The notes under the pieces were generated by a model that had not been told where the DNA came from, searched no databases, and saw only the letters and a list, made by a program, of their open reading frames with translations. The translations under genes were made by a program, and so were the position numbers. A stretch of 64,000 nt of DNA from Curvularia sp. ZM96 (lineage: Eukaryota; Ascomycota; Dothideomycetes; Pleosporales; Pleosporaceae). Below, one piece after another: positions 1-10,721 of this stretch; position 1 is the stretch's first letter; every line of letters begins with the position of its first letter. The stretch is from contig JAJGBQ010000001.1 in the NCBI GenBank assembly GCA_022457065.1, positions 7,130,001 to 7,194,000 on the forward strand, read 5' to 3'.

Positions 1-2
1 CC

Positions 3-710
3 GAGCACATGTTCGATGTCACAGTGTTCCTTTCCGACTACATTTCGGACGATGTCCGATTCCATGTCACTCGTCTGGATGGCGCCCGACTTGCCAGCGA
101 CTCACGTTGCGTCTTCATTCTTGGGGTAACAGCACCTGTTGATGGTTGGCTTGTACTAGCCAGGCCGGTCAACGCTCTTCCAAACCAAAGCTCATCGCAG
201 CCGCCGACCCCAACACCACTGCAAGCGCAGCCGTCGCCGTACCCGAACTCGCAAGCATCGTCGACAGGATCTGGGACACCTCAACAACGTTACGCGAGTC
301 AGCAACAGCAGCGACAGCAGCAGATGCAGGCCACTCAGCAAGCGCAGCAAATGCGTAACATGCAGCAGTACACGCAGCATCCCCAAAACAAGATGCTCCC
401 TGCCCAACTTCAACGAACGCCTTCAGGCCAGCCTGCTCCATCCCCACTCTCTCAGATGCAGCAAATGCAGCAGATGCAACAGCGCGCCATGCAGCCCTCA
501 CCCGTCTACTCACAACGTCCGACTCCTGCAGCGAGTCAGAGCCAGGCGGCTGCGCAGGCGCCGGGCAAACTGCAGTTGAAGCAAGAGAGGGAAATTCGAC
601 ACTATCCGTTTGTCCAGCCAAGATGGGAGATTCTGGCCGAGAGCTCCGGAAACCCAACCGGGAACGAGACTGCAATCAACTTGAGTCTGTTCGGAGCACG
701 CAGGGTATAA
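3..710 (+). CDS. C-terminal part of a Gln-rich protein (5' end outside window)
   Basis: The frame is open from the window edge to the stop at 708-710, so this is the 3' end of a larger gene. About the first 55 residues look like a folded segment (FDVTVFLSDYISDDVRFHV, then GVTAPVDGW). They are followed by roughly 130 residues of Pro/Gln/Ser-rich low complexity with QQM runs, and then a compact conserved-looking end (HYPFVQPRWEIL, ending in NLSLFGARRV). This layout suits a nuclear transcription or chromatin protein, but I do not recognise the family and give no function. A candidate 54-nt intron starting with gttgcg near 104 would also keep the frame; I left it unspliced because the read-through sequence looks coherent. 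Confidence 0.7.
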   Translation, partial: EHMFDVTVFLSDYISDDVRFHVTRLDGARLASDSRCVFILGVTAPVDGWLVLARPVNALPNQSSSQPPTPTPLQAQPSPYPNSQASSTGSGTPQQRYASQQQQRQQQMQATQQAQQMRNMQQYTQHPQNKMLPAQLQRTPSGQPAPSPLSQMQQMQQMQQRAMQPSPVYSQRPTPAASQSQAAAQAPGKLQLKQEREIRHYPFVQPRWEILAESSGNPTGNETAINLSLFGARRV

Positions 711-1562
711 GCCCCGCCGTCGATTTGACACTTTATCACCCCATTCCACCCCATCATAGCTTACTGGAGTGAAGGGGTTCTGACCACCTGAGCTTCATGT
801 ATGTTGTTTTTCCATACCCTCGTTATCTCATTTGTTGCCAACAGATGTCATTCGTCTGGGTCGGTCTGTTTTTGTTTCTCTCTCTCTCTCAAAGCATGAA
901 GCATGGCGTTATCCCGGGTTAATTGCTATGATCTACTTACGACAATCATCGCATTACACCGGAGTTTGTTTTTTGGCGTCTTTTTTTATCTTTTATCATA
1001 TGGGCGAGAAAGATGATGTGCGGTATAGTAGCTCATCTTTTGCATGTAGCGCTTCTTTTTCTTTGTTCAATGGGTGGGTTTTGTTGGGAATATTGGTATG
1101 TTTTTTGGGCATTTTTTTACTTTGATTTAGCAAAGCTCTGCTGCGATAAAAGAGAACATATATAACCACATATATAGTTGCGAGCTTTTTGGTGGCGTTT
1201 GATATATGATGGATTTCGCGTGTGTAGCTTGGTTTTGGTACGTATATTGCTATTAGGTAGCTTTGGGCGTAGCATTGCTAGTGTAGATTGGGACCAAGAG
1301 AGAGACGAAATGGAAATATATATTGTTTAAGCTATGCTACGTTGTTTCCTTCGCGGATTTGCACTGTGATAACTCCTCAAGCCATCGTATTTGCCACAGG
1401 AAGCTTTGTTTTTGTGAGTTTTGTCCCGTGATAAGATCTACTGACGCCATATTCCGTTTTTGCTCCGTGAGTTCGTACCGTAATCTCAAGCCATCGTATT
1501 TGTCCCACGAAACTTTTCCTGGCGAGTTTCGTACTGTGATAGGGACTATGTACTGGCACCCA
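711..1562. other. Intergenic, convergent 3' ends, T-rich with a degenerate repeat
   Basis: This lies between the end of the Gln-rich gene and the stop of the minus-strand gene that follows. It is T-rich with TATA-like stretches (around 1160 and 1316) and holds the imperfect repeats listed separately. The ORFs here (for example 832-1125) are Phe/Leu/Ser-rich and do not resemble a protein. No gene is supported. Confidence 0.6.
1375..1553. repeat. Three imperfect direct repeats of about 50-60 bp
   Basis: The unit begins with GCCATCGTATTTG (copies near 1381 and 1491) or the diverged GCCATATTCCGTTTTTG (near 1448). Each copy is followed some 25-40 bp later by a GAGTTnnGTnCnGTnAT core, near 1418, 1469 and 1525. 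The copies differ mainly by transitions and small indels. The arrangement is seen directly; its origin, either a decayed tandem repeat or the remnant of a mobile sequence, is inference. Confidence 0.5.
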
Positions 1563-2906
1563 TCACACCTTCAAGCAATTCTCGACATCTCCCACGGTGC
1601 AGAAATTATTAAACATCTCACCGAGCACGAAGACATCTCCATCGTCGTTTCCTCCCTTTTCCTTTTCCTCCTTACCACCCCTCGTCTCAATCACCGTCCA
1701 CATATCCAACATCCTGTTGTCGTCGCCATCATCCAAGTCGTCCTCAAGGCCATCGTCCACCGTTCCATGAGGCTCATACGGCTCCACACCCAAACACGCC
1801 GCCACAGCCTCATCTACCAAGTTCATATCCGGCTGCAGAACTTGCATGCCCTCGTCAGCGTACCGGTCTGCCGGGTGCCGTACAATGGGCGGCGTGCCGT
1901 TGCCGAGCGTGTATGTGATTGTGCGGCGTGAAGACGCATCCTCTGATGTCAGGAGCGACGAGACGAAGCTGTGCGTGCGCGCATTAGGCTGGGGAAACAC
2001 GGGGCAGTACTGGTCGAAGATGTAGAGGTGGTTGGCGAGGTTGTCCCTATCGTTGTTGTAGTAGTGTGCATCGGCGAGGTCGCGGTCGCGCTCGACGTGT
2101 TTTTTCAAGAGGCCAATGGCACTGTGGGGGATGTAGCGTTTCGCGATTATCTCTTCACCTTCGGCGAGTTTGTCCTGGCCGGTTTCGAGGGGAGGCCGCG
2201 GCATGGGAGGTACTACGCCGGGTCCACCGTTGTTGAGGAACTGTGCCCAGGGCTTGATACCGCTGATCCAGGGCCCCGTATGGTATACGCGTTGGAGAGA
2301 TATGCGTTCGCCGAGGGGATCGTATATAGCATAGTCTTGGGTATCGTGAGCGCCGGGCTGTCTCCGACGACCCCAAATGACGATTTGGATGAGCTCGACT
2401 GTATCCATGAAGACTTTTTCGAAGGCGTCGGCTTTTTTGCAGGCGGCCCTTGTGGTACTACCTATAGCACCGGACTCAAATCGCCATTTTTGTTCAAGAA
2501 GGTCGCACTCGTCTACCATCTTTTGCACGTCGCGGTACTGAAACCAGTGTGCGCTCTCTTGCCATACGTCGAGGAGATGAAACCACACTGCGTGCATGAC
2601 TGCGGTGTCATTGGCGAAAAAGTCGGCGAAGTAGTCGAGGAGCACCTTTGCGGCGTCCCAGAACGCGGTTGCGAAGGTTGACTCACATGATTCACAGGGC
2701 CATACGACAACGCAGCGGGGATTCAAAGGGTGGAGGCAGCGAGGGTGTGTGAGAAGGGACTTGATGTGCTTGTAGGAAGAGGCAAGGTGGATGGTGTTTC
2801 TCTTATCCCGACTGGGACCGCTAAAGGATTCATAACCTACCGTTATTTCTGGAGTGCTATCGCAGTCCGAGACGATATACACTGGGTGTGGTGGTGTTGA
2901 AGCCAT
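1563..2906 (-). CDS. Hypothetical protein, 447 aa, single exon
   Basis: This is an uninterrupted frame of 447 codons starting at the first ATG of the frame (2906). The composition is clearly coding: many Trp, Tyr and Cys, and no low-complexity run until the acidic segment GLEDDLDDGDDN near residue 390. There is no signal peptide, transmembrane segment or motif I can name. The N-terminal half has several cysteines (PCESCES) and the middle is rich in aromatic residues and charged helices. It is convergent with the upstream Gln-rich gene and stands tail to head with ATG29. I do not recognise the family; it may be restricted to Dothideomycetes. Confidence 0.75.
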   Translation of the reverse strand: MASTPPHPVYIVSDCDSTPEITVGYESFSGPSRDKRNTIHLASSYKHIKSLLTHPRCLHPLNPRCVVVWPCESCESTFATAFWDAAKVLLDYFADFFANDTAVMHAVWFHLLDVWQESAHWFQYRDVQKMVDECDLLEQKWRFESGAIGSTTRAACKKADAFEKVFMDTVELIQIVIWGRRRQPGAHDTQDYAIYDPLGERISLQRVYHTGPWISGIKPWAQFLNNGGPGVVPPMPRPPLETGQDKLAEGEEIIAKRYIPHSAIGLLKKHVERDRDLADAHYYNNDRDNLANHLYIFDQYCPVFPQPNARTHSFVSSLLTSEDASSRRTITYTLGNGTPPIVRHPADRYADEGMQVLQPDMNLVDEAVAACLGVEPYEPHGTVDDGLEDDLDDGDDNRMLDMWTVIETRGGKEEKEKGGNDDGDVFVLGEMFNNFCTVGDVENCLKV

Positions 2907-3150
2907 GGCGGCTATGCGGATTGGCGTGCTCAGGCGTGAGCAATAGTTGGGGAGAAGTAGTATTTGGAAAGTGATGGTAAGAGGTAAAAGGTTGGTGCCA
3001 AGCCTGTAGCCTTAGTATTGTTGCTATGGTGAAGGCGAGTTGCAAACGGACTCATGGCTGCGACCCGCAAATTAAGAGTCACATTAGTCAGACGCTGGTG
3101 CTAGTTTACAATACTTTCACTTCACCTCTCACTATTAATTGTGTTTCCGC

Positions 3151-4709
3151 CTACCATTTCGACATGCGGCTCAACGTGCTCATCCTTCCATGTTGCATAT
3201 TGCTTAACAGCGCTTCTTCAAGAGCCGACTGACTAATTCCGGCGTCTGTCCAATGTGAGATTGCATCATTGTATCTAGGATTCGGAACTCACCATCAATG
3301 TCACTGAAACTGCTTCCCATGCTAGGAGTGCCTTCGCTGCCTTCTTTCCTAGATCGCGGCCCAGTGCGCCGTGGGCTCCCAAGCCGACCCAATGCTGCAC
3401 GATGATCCGAGGTTGTGCTCATGGGACTCTTTGCCACTGATGGAGGTCCTCCTGAGCTAGTCATTGACGATGCTGTCTCTGTAGTAAGGGACTGTACGTC
3501 GATTGACTTTTGTCGCGACGGAGGATCATTCCTGGAGCGATGGGGCGTCGGGGCCTGTTTCTGCGGCTTAGTGTCAGTATGAGACTGTGCATCTCGCGTA
3601 AATCTACTACTGCTTGGTTGTGTTCTCGCAGCAGACGCAAAGGGCAGGCTCGTTTCGTGCGAACCAGAATCATCAAACTCTTGCGTGCCGTCTCCCTCCT
3701 CAAATGTGGAGAGATCCCGAGGACGCTTCTGCTGAAAACGGGGAGGTCTCTTGAACAATTGACTGCGATGAACTGGATGGCCAGTATCCGACAAAGAGGA
3801 TGAGCTGGAAGATGATGAGTCGAGAATCTCGGGCGAGACATCGTCATCGTTTCGATAGCTTGGTTGGTTTGAAGCTTGAGCTCGTTCCTCGGACTTGCGG
3901 CTTGTCAAGTTGGGACGTTGGGTAGACCTAGTTGACAGTGTCCGACCAGGCGTTTGAGCATGTGCTCGAGACTGCGTGATTGTGGTTGTAGATGGCGTTC
4001 TTGAAAGCGAAGGAGCTGGGATGCGTGAGATGATGCATATCTAGAGCTTTGCCACAGCTCGCATTTAGAAAACCTACCAGGCGTTACAACCTCTCCACCT
4101 CGGAAACTCGGGCTGTCTTTCGGACGGCCAGCCAGGGCAGATGTTGTTCTTCCAGCTATTCATGGTTAGTAGTGAAAGCTGTCGTTTGGCCGATACGTAC
4201 CTCCAGATCCAGCACTGCCGCCTCTTCTCATCGCAACACCACCCACAGCAGTCAAGGTGCTGCCGCCTGTCGGTGATGGCGATGGATTCGCATTTGTGAT
4301 GCTGACCTTCTTCATCTGGTTTCGAACATGGTCAAGATGCCGTTCGTATAACCATGCTGCCTGCTGCAGAAGGAAGGTTGGTGGGACCTGGAACTTGTCT
4401 GCTCTAAAGTGGAATAAGCAAGGCTGGCTTCCTATGCAAGGTGCGCATGCTTACAACTCGACCCCTGTATCATGTCAGTAGCTGGTCAAGGAAGTATTAC
4501 ATGACATTCTCACAGTTCAAATCACTAGTCTTGGATGATTTGGATATAACTTTCCAGAGTTGCCGGTCCTTCTCAGCATCCCATTGTGCCTGGTTGATGG
4601 TCAGATGATACCTCAAGAGGCAGACAGGGACTCTTACTTGCGGCGGATCCTCAAAGTCACCCCGAATAAAGGGAAGACGTATGAGTGCTGTGAACTGAAC
4701 CGAAGACAT
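3151..4709 (-). CDS. ATG29: Autophagy-related protein Atg29, six exons, 414 aa
   Basis: Atg29 works with Atg17 and Atg31 in the scaffold that organises the phagophore assembly site. The N-terminus is diagnostic: IRLPF.RGDF.DPP, then WDAEKDRQLW, SKSSKTSDLN, and FLLQQAAWLYERHLDHVR, which is the family's conserved N-terminal block. The model is exons 4638-4709, 4514-4589, 4201-4401, 4078-4155, 3293-4015 and 3151-3245. All introns are GT-AG and phases agree. The middle is a long Ser/Thr/Pro-rich disordered region, typical of the filamentous-fungal protein. The last 47-nt intron (3246-3292, donor GTGAGT) has no stop in its frame; splicing it replaces an artificial end with the family-like tail SQSALEEALLSNMQHG. 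It diverges from ADE1 across about 410 bp. Confidence 0.93.
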
Positions 4710-5119
4710 TTGGAGATGATTGTTCGTGCCTGTAAGGGTGTAGATGGATGGAAGGAAGGGGAGTGAGGTGGAGTTATAGGGCTAGGCTATCAAAAGGAGT
4801 TTAGTGTGATTATGTCTACGCGCCGTGATTGATTGGGCTAAGGCGGGTTACACTGAGAGCGGAGGTTCGAACGGAGGATGGTTCCTAATCTTGGCTTTTA
4901 TTACTTGAAGCAGACGCATCTAGCTGTTGCCCTTTTATAGCTTTGTTGTTTTCCTGAAACTTGCAGGCTGATGGAGCGGGGCGGCTTCGCAATACGCCAC
5001 ATGCATGCGCCACACGCGCCCCGCCAATTGCTCATGCAGGACATAAAATACTCGACATGCATAAAACATCCTTACCAGTCATCCCAGCAGCTCAATTCAG
5101 CACTCCAACAACAGCCAAG
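4710..5119. promoter_or_regulatory. Divergent ATG29 / ADE1 promoter region
   Basis: This is the 410-bp gap between two divergent starts. It contains CCAAT elements on both strands (4832-4836 reverse, 5024-5028 forward) and an AT-rich ATAAAATACT stretch about 75 bp before the ADE1 ATG that could act as a TATA element. The sites are read directly; function is inferred from position. Confidence 0.45.
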
Positions 5120-6080
5120 ATGTCTACCAAAGCCGTCACAAACATCGATATTCAAGGCAAGCTGCCAAAAGTCGCATCAGGAAAAGTGCGCGATCTGTAT
5201 GCGATTGACAATGATACCCTGCTCTTTGTCGCTAGCGACCGCATATCAGCATATGACGTGATTATGGAAAACGTGGGTATTCAGTCTTATTACATTTCCT
5301 AACAAGTTGTCTTAATAATATGACCAGGGCATATCGGGCAAGGGCGCTCTTCTGACAGCAATGTCCATCTACTGGTTCAACTACCTGCCCACCAAGGTGC
5401 CAGGCCTAAAAACGCACTTCATCAGCAACGAACTCCCCGCAGCCATTGCAGACCAGGCAGATCTCAAGGACCGCAGCATGCAAGTGCGGCGTCTGCAGAT
5501 TCTGCCTATTGAGTCTATTGTTCGTGGGTACATTACCGGATCTGGATGGTCAGAGTACACCAAGTCGGGAACTGTCAATGGCATCAAGATGCCAGAGGGC
5601 TTGATTGAAGGCCAGAAATTGCCGCAGCCGCTCTGGACGCCAAGTACCAAGGCGGAAGTCGGTGGCAAGGATGAGAATATTAGTCCTGAGAAAGCGAGGG
5701 AGATGATTGGCGACGAGAAGATTGCGAGAAAGGTGGAGGAGCTTTCGCTGGCTATTTATACGGCTGCTGCGTCGCGTGCGGAGGAAGTGGGCATTGTCCT
5801 TGCCGATACCAAGTTTGAGTTTGGTATTGATGAAAAGGGCGAGGTGGTGCTGGTGGATGAGGTCCTGACGCCAGATAGCTCGAGGTTTTGGCCAAAGGAT
5901 ACTTGGGAGAAGAATCTGGGCAAGGCGCAGCCGAGCTTTGATAAGCAGTTCCTGAGGGATTGGCTGACGAGCAATGGGCTCAAGGGGAAGGAGGGCGTTG
6001 AGGTCCCGGCTGATGTGGTAGAGAGGACGGCAGCGAAGTATCGGGAGGCGTATGAGAAGCTTACAGGCAAGGCTGCGTAG
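5120..6080 (+). CDS. ADE1: SAICAR synthetase (phosphoribosylaminoimidazole-succinocarboxamide synthase)
   Basis: This is the purine de novo enzyme that joins CAIR and aspartate in an ATP-dependent step, in the cytosol. Exons are 5120-5272 and 5328-6080, giving 301 aa, the usual length for fungal Ade1. The N-terminal block GKVRDLY and SDRISAYDV is the nucleotide/substrate region. Both family signatures are visible: IVRGYITGSGW near residue 120 and LVDEVLTPDSSRFW near residue 230. The 55-nt intron (GTGGGT...CAG, phase 0) sits between VIMEN and GISGKGALL, within the conserved domain. The frame is open upstream to an ATG at 4961, but that extension has no family resemblance and 5120 is the natural start. 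Confidence 0.97.
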
Positions 6081-6343
6081 GCAAGTTGGGGGATGCAGAG
6101 ACGAAGAGACGAAGAGAAAGCCATCACGACTAGCTAGGGATAGAAAAACAGTGTGTTCTCAGAAGATGGCAAAAGACAAGGTATGAATTCAGTTGTATTA
6201 CGTTATGGGTGGTTGTTACAAGCTCGACTATATGCGTACAGGTGTATATAAAAATCGTGGATATCGTTGCACAAATAGCAGTCATTTCAAAACATTGACT
6301 TCCAACCTCCAACCTCAACTCTCCTCTCCATTTGGGTCTGAAC

Positions 6344-7194
6344 TTATACAGAGTAGTCGCTCTTGACCCGGCGCTGAGAGTCAGTTTCCAAGAAGCTTCC
6401 GCGGCTGCGGTTGGACTTTGTGGAGCGGCTCCGGCGCATCGTCGAGTTGTCGCTACCCAGGCGACCGCCGAGGCAAAACATGACGGTAGCGAGGATGAAG
6501 CAAGCTACGGCGGCCCATGTGAATCCCATGAGGTAACGGCCGATACGAGCTTCGAAGCCGGCAGATCGGAACGCATCGCGACCCTTGACGACCCATGCGC
6601 TGGTGATTGTTAGCATCCTCTGAACTGCCAGTGGCGACCATCAAACTTACGTCATGAGGGAAGCAGCGAGAATCTGGAAGAAGAGGGCGATGAAGGTCAT
6701 GAGGGAGGAGAGGTATCCTCCGAGGCGGCTGAAGAGAGCCAAGAGACCCGAGAAGAGAGCAATGGCGGCGAAGAAGAGGGCAATGAGGTAAAAGGCGAAC
6801 ATGAAGCGAGACAGGTAAAAGTACTTGCTTGTGCCAATGAAGGCATCAGGGATGTTCTGCTCAGTGCCAAAGTTCCTTGGAGGGTCAAACGGAAGGGCGG
6901 GAACGGGAGAGCCGCAGTTGGCATTGCGTCCGTTGCTGGGGTTTTCACCGCAGATGGCAAAGAAGGTCCATCGCGAAGGGTTGCGGGCGTTAGGAATGCC
7001 GTTTGTGGAGGCCTGGAGGAAGTAGAACTTGTCGAGAGGGTATTGGTTTACGCCGCCAGTCAGAATGGTAAGGAACTGGAACAGAAGACCGCCAGCCACG
7101 AGAATCAGCGAGCTGATGGCAAGCAAGGGTCCTGTCACATGTCAGCGTGTGGGGGTAGCAGAAAAGGAAGAGAAAACCCACTAGCCGGGCCCAT
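6344..7194 (-). CDS. SUR7/PalI family four-pass membrane protein, 249 aa
   Basis: SUR7-family proteins sit in eisosome-associated plasma membrane patches (MCC), and PalI relatives act in pH sensing. The model is three exons (7182-7194, 6651-7131, 6344-6599) with introns of 50 and 51 nt and a tiny 13-nt first exon coding MGPA plus one base. Four hydrophobic segments are visible: about 6-27, 116-139, 145-166 and 184-207. Between the first two lies an extracellular loop with paired cysteines (AICGENPSNGRNANCG), as expected for the family. The cytosolic tail is Ser/Arg-rich. It is transcribed away from the RAV2 gene. The choice between Sur7 and PalI cannot be settled by eye, though the short tail favours Sur7-like. 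Confidence 0.88.
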
Positions 7195-7753
7195 GGTGGA
7201 GAGATGGTTCAACTGGAGTACTGTCGCAGCGGAGAGGAAAGACGAGCAATTCAAGACCAGGGATTCACGGCGCCTGTACGGATAGAGACAAACAGTGGGA
7301 TGCGATCTAGCTGCGAGCCGAGCGTGCGATCCAAAAAAGCCTGGGGAGCTGGTTTATGAGGTCTGGCCAAGCCATGACGTAGCCGTGGGAGAGTCGGCTC
7401 TCTGGCGTCGTCGTTAGCTTCATGACCTCACTAGGTTACAACACTATGAACACGCTTTGCATCATCCCGAGGCACTCAACAAGGAAAGCAATGTGGGCGG
7501 CTTGGATGGAAGCACACTTGCCGAGAGCATCGCGTGTGCTGCCGTCGTGGCGGATGTGTGCTGGAATTTATGTTTCTGAATGCAAATGCAAGGAGGAGGG
7601 TCCCAGGCGGAGGGCAGGGGTGCCAGGGAATCCGGTCCTTGCTCGGATAGAAGCGAGATCTGCTGCAACGAGTCTGTGCCCGCCCATCGCGCCCTGTCTG
7701 GCCGACCTCCACCAAGTCCTGTACCGTTGAGAGTGCCTTGCAACCTTGTCGCC
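7195..7753. promoter_or_regulatory. Divergent promoter region between SUR7-like and RAV2-like genes
   Basis: This is 559 bp between divergent starts. The several ORFs crossing it on both strands overlap one another and have no coding character. I see no specific element beyond the general base composition. Confidence 0.35.
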
Positions 7754-8776
7754 ATGTCCACCGCCGTATGGCCGCCCATTGATGAGGCCGCGCTCAACCA
7801 CGAGCAGGCGGCATCACAAGCGCGTGAGCTCGAGTGGCTGTTGGTACAGCTACACGGCACGCTGCAGTCGCTCAAGGCCGGCCTCGACGAATGCGCTGCT
7901 CTGCTTGCGCCCTCTGAGAACGGATCTACACTGGTCTTGACTTCGGTGCGCTCCGAAAGCCTCAAGGGGCTCATTACACGCATCGGAACGCGCATCACCA
8001 AAGGCGTAGGTTACGGCGTTGCGGTGCTGTCTTCGCTCTATTGATACTGAGTGTATACAGAACATCAAGCTTCGTCTCCCAAGCCTCCCACCACCCAAAG
8101 GATCCTCAACTTGGGACCTTGTCCTCTCCTCTGCACCGCATGCGCCCACCCTCGTTGTCCCTCAGCTTACCTCTGTGCGGACTGCTATCAACAGCTGCTT
8201 AGACGTCATCGATGTCGCGACTTGGGGAGGCGATGCGACCAACGCCGAATTCGTCTCTGGCCAACTACAACTACTACATGACCACATAATCGAGGCACAG
8301 GCCGCGCTCAAGGGTCACTCGCACGTACAACCATCGTGGTGGGAGAACCCGGTCGATGAGAATGTGGGTTGCATGGTTGCTCAGACTAGAAGCAACGCTG
8401 ACAGCGACAGACGTTTGATCCCCCACTGCCCGCAAATGTATCTTTCCACTTATACGTCTTCGATGCTGCCCTGGTCCTCGAAGTCCGCACCTTAGAGCCT
8501 CATCATGCTGGAGACAGCGGATCGCTCACTGGCTTCAGTATCCGCAATACCTTTGCATCAGCCCTCGGCGCGGCACGAGCACCTGCACACGACGAAGCCG
8601 ACCGCACTTTTACGTATAAGAACCGTGAAGTCCGCGTCAAGGAAAAGATTCGGGTAGAAAGCCAGGATCCGGCCTTGATCTCCGCCTCAGCCAAACTCAA
8701 CGCACTCGGCCACACTGTCATGCTCAGCCGAAAGGCCCTCGACATCGTGATGGGCCGAGACGAGCAGATGGACTAA
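7754..8776 (+). CDS. RAV2: RAVE complex subunit 2 / Rogdi-like protein, 306 aa
   Basis: Rav2/Rogdi proteins belong to the RAVE assembly factor that joins the V1 and Vo sectors of the vacuolar H+-ATPase. Exons are 7754-8005, 8061-8363 and 8411-8776; both introns (55 and 47 nt) are phase 0 and GT-AG. The N-terminus is helical with a leucine-zipper-like stretch (ELEWLLVQLHGTLQSL). The third exon begins TFDPPLPANVSFHLYVFDAA, matching the Rogdi hallmark of a PPLP turn followed by a beta-strand pair, then LVLEVRTLEP. Length agrees with the family (about 290-320 aa). Its stop lies 259 bp before the start of the siroheme gene on the same strand. Confidence 0.88.
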
Positions 8777-9035
8777 CTCCGCGCAAGTTTGACTGTATCC
8801 AATTGCGCCATCGGCCATTGGGCGGCGTGCCACTCAGAATCCTCCTTTTTCCGCGGGGATGTCGCTAGTGCGATCGCGCCATATCGGTTCGTCGCTATCG
8901 GAACAACAAATGCCTATGGCCATTATCAATTCCGCCGCCGAGGAGTAATCGCGTTGAGGATTATCTCTGCCCATAAAATAATACCCCTCCTTGAGAAATT
9001 GGGAGTCTGCATTCTTTTGCACCATTCCAGTCATC

Positions 9036-10721
9036 ATGGCACCTGCACTTCTTACTGCCGTCGATGCGACATCGCACATACATCTTATCGTCGGATCCAA
9101 CCCACTCGCCGGCGCGCGGTGCACACGCTCAATAGAGGTCGGCGCAAAGCCCATATTACTTGCGCCCGAAGACGCTACACTCCACTATGGTCTCGCCAAG
9201 CGCATCGAAGCGGGCGAAGTACAATGGTTGAAGCGAAGCTTTAGAGAGGAGGATCTGACTACACTTGGACGGACAGAAGTGGACGGTGTAGTGGATGCTG
9301 TGTTTATTACTTCTGGTGGGAAGAGTGCTTCAGGTCAGCATTGCCAGTCTGCTCTTCATTATTTCCTCTTCTGACTCGCCACAGCAACCCAGATCTCAAA
9401 TCTCTGCCGAAGGCTGCGCATACCAGTCAACGTCGCCGATGCCCCCAACCTGTGTTCCTTCACACTTCTCTCCACACATACCGACGGCCCTCTTCAGATC
9501 GGAGTCACAACATCTGGAAAAGGTTGCAAGCTTTCTGCGAGGATCCGAAGAGAGATTGCAGCCTCACTCCCACCACAACTTGGCGATGCAGTCGAGCGGT
9601 TAGGCACACTGCGAAGACGCATATGGGAAGAGGATCATGCAGCAGAACTCTCACAAGATTTGGAAGCTGAAGAGGAGGACAGTGGACAACCCGCCACCTT
9701 CAACAAATTAATACTGGAAGAGAGCAAAGAGGCAGCACGGGGTCGTCGCATGCGTTGGCTCACACAAATATGCGAGTACTGGCCACTGCGTCGTCTCTCA
9801 AGCATCACCGATGCAGATGTGAACATGCTCTTCCGCGAATTCGCTAGCAGCAGCCCCTCCAAAGTCGGACCCACGGCCACCACACCAGAACGAGCGGGCC
9901 GCATTCTTCTCGTAGGCTCCGGTCCCGGAAACCCAAACCTCCTTACTCGTGCCGCACACAAAGCCATTCTCTCTGCCGATCTCATCCTGGCCGATAAACT
10001 CGTCCCCGCACCCATCCTCGATCTTGTACCCCGCCGTGCAACCGTGCACATTGCACGAAAGTTCCCTGGTAATGCAGACAAGGCGCAAGAAGAACTCCTG
10101 GAAATGGGACTGGAGGGACTAAAAGCAGGCAAAATAGTGGTACGGATCAAGCAGGGCGACCCGTATATTTACGGTCGTGGAGGAGAAGAATACGACTTCT
10201 TCCGTGCCCACGGCTTCATTCCTAGCGTCCTCCCTGGCATCACCAGCGCCCTCAGCGCACCCCTCTTCGCTGCGATACCGGCCACGCACCGCGGAATCGC
10301 AGACCAAGTCCTCATCTGTACCGGCACCGGCAGAAAAGGTGCTCCGCTCGATCCCCCGGAATTTGTCGCCTCCCGCACCCTCGTCCTACTCATGTCTCTC
10401 CACCGTCTTTCTGCTCTCGTAGACAGCTTAGTCGCAAAGGGCTATCCGGTTGACCTCCCCGTCGCCGTCCTTGAACGCGCGTCTTGTCCTGATCAGAGGG
10501 TTATCAGAACGACGCTCGAGCATGTCTGCGCTGCGGTCGAGGAGGAAGGAAGTAGGCCGCCTGGTCTGCTTGTTGTGGGTAATGCGTGCAAGGTGCTTAT
10601 GAAGTATGAGCAGAGGTGGGTAGTTGAGGAGGGGTTCCATGGGTTGGATAATTTGGGGGGTGAAGGCGAGTTGGAGATTAGTAGGATTGCTGCTGCTCCT
10701 ATTGCTGCTGCTGCGGCCTAG
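9036..10721 (+). CDS. MET1: Siroheme biosynthesis enzyme: MET8-like dehydrogenase domain fused to uroporphyrinogen-III C-methyltransferase
   Basis: Siroheme is the cofactor of sulfite and nitrite reductases. Exons are 9036-9333 and 9385-10721 (51-nt intron, phase 1), giving 544 aa. Residues about 8-190 resemble the NAD-binding precorrin-2 dehydrogenase/ferrochelatase domain (Met8 / CysG N-terminus): IHLIVGSNPLAGAR, then NVADAPNLCSF with the expected Asp, then a basic ARIRREIAASL segment. The C-terminal half is a full SUMT: GSGPGNPNLLT, then ADLILADKLV, VRIKQGDPYIYGRGGEE and VLPGITSALSAP. This could let one protein methylate, oxidise and perhaps chelate, as bacterial CysG does. Whether the N-terminal domain is catalytic is inference. 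Confidence 0.95.

Noticed and set aside
832..1125. 97-codon plus-strand frame after the Gln-rich gene
   Set aside because: Phe/Leu/Ser-rich product of a T-rich 3' region, with no motif.
3204..3908. Single ORF taken as a complete protein
   Set aside because: It is exon 5 of ATG29 read through an intron at its end; start and stop are both artificial.
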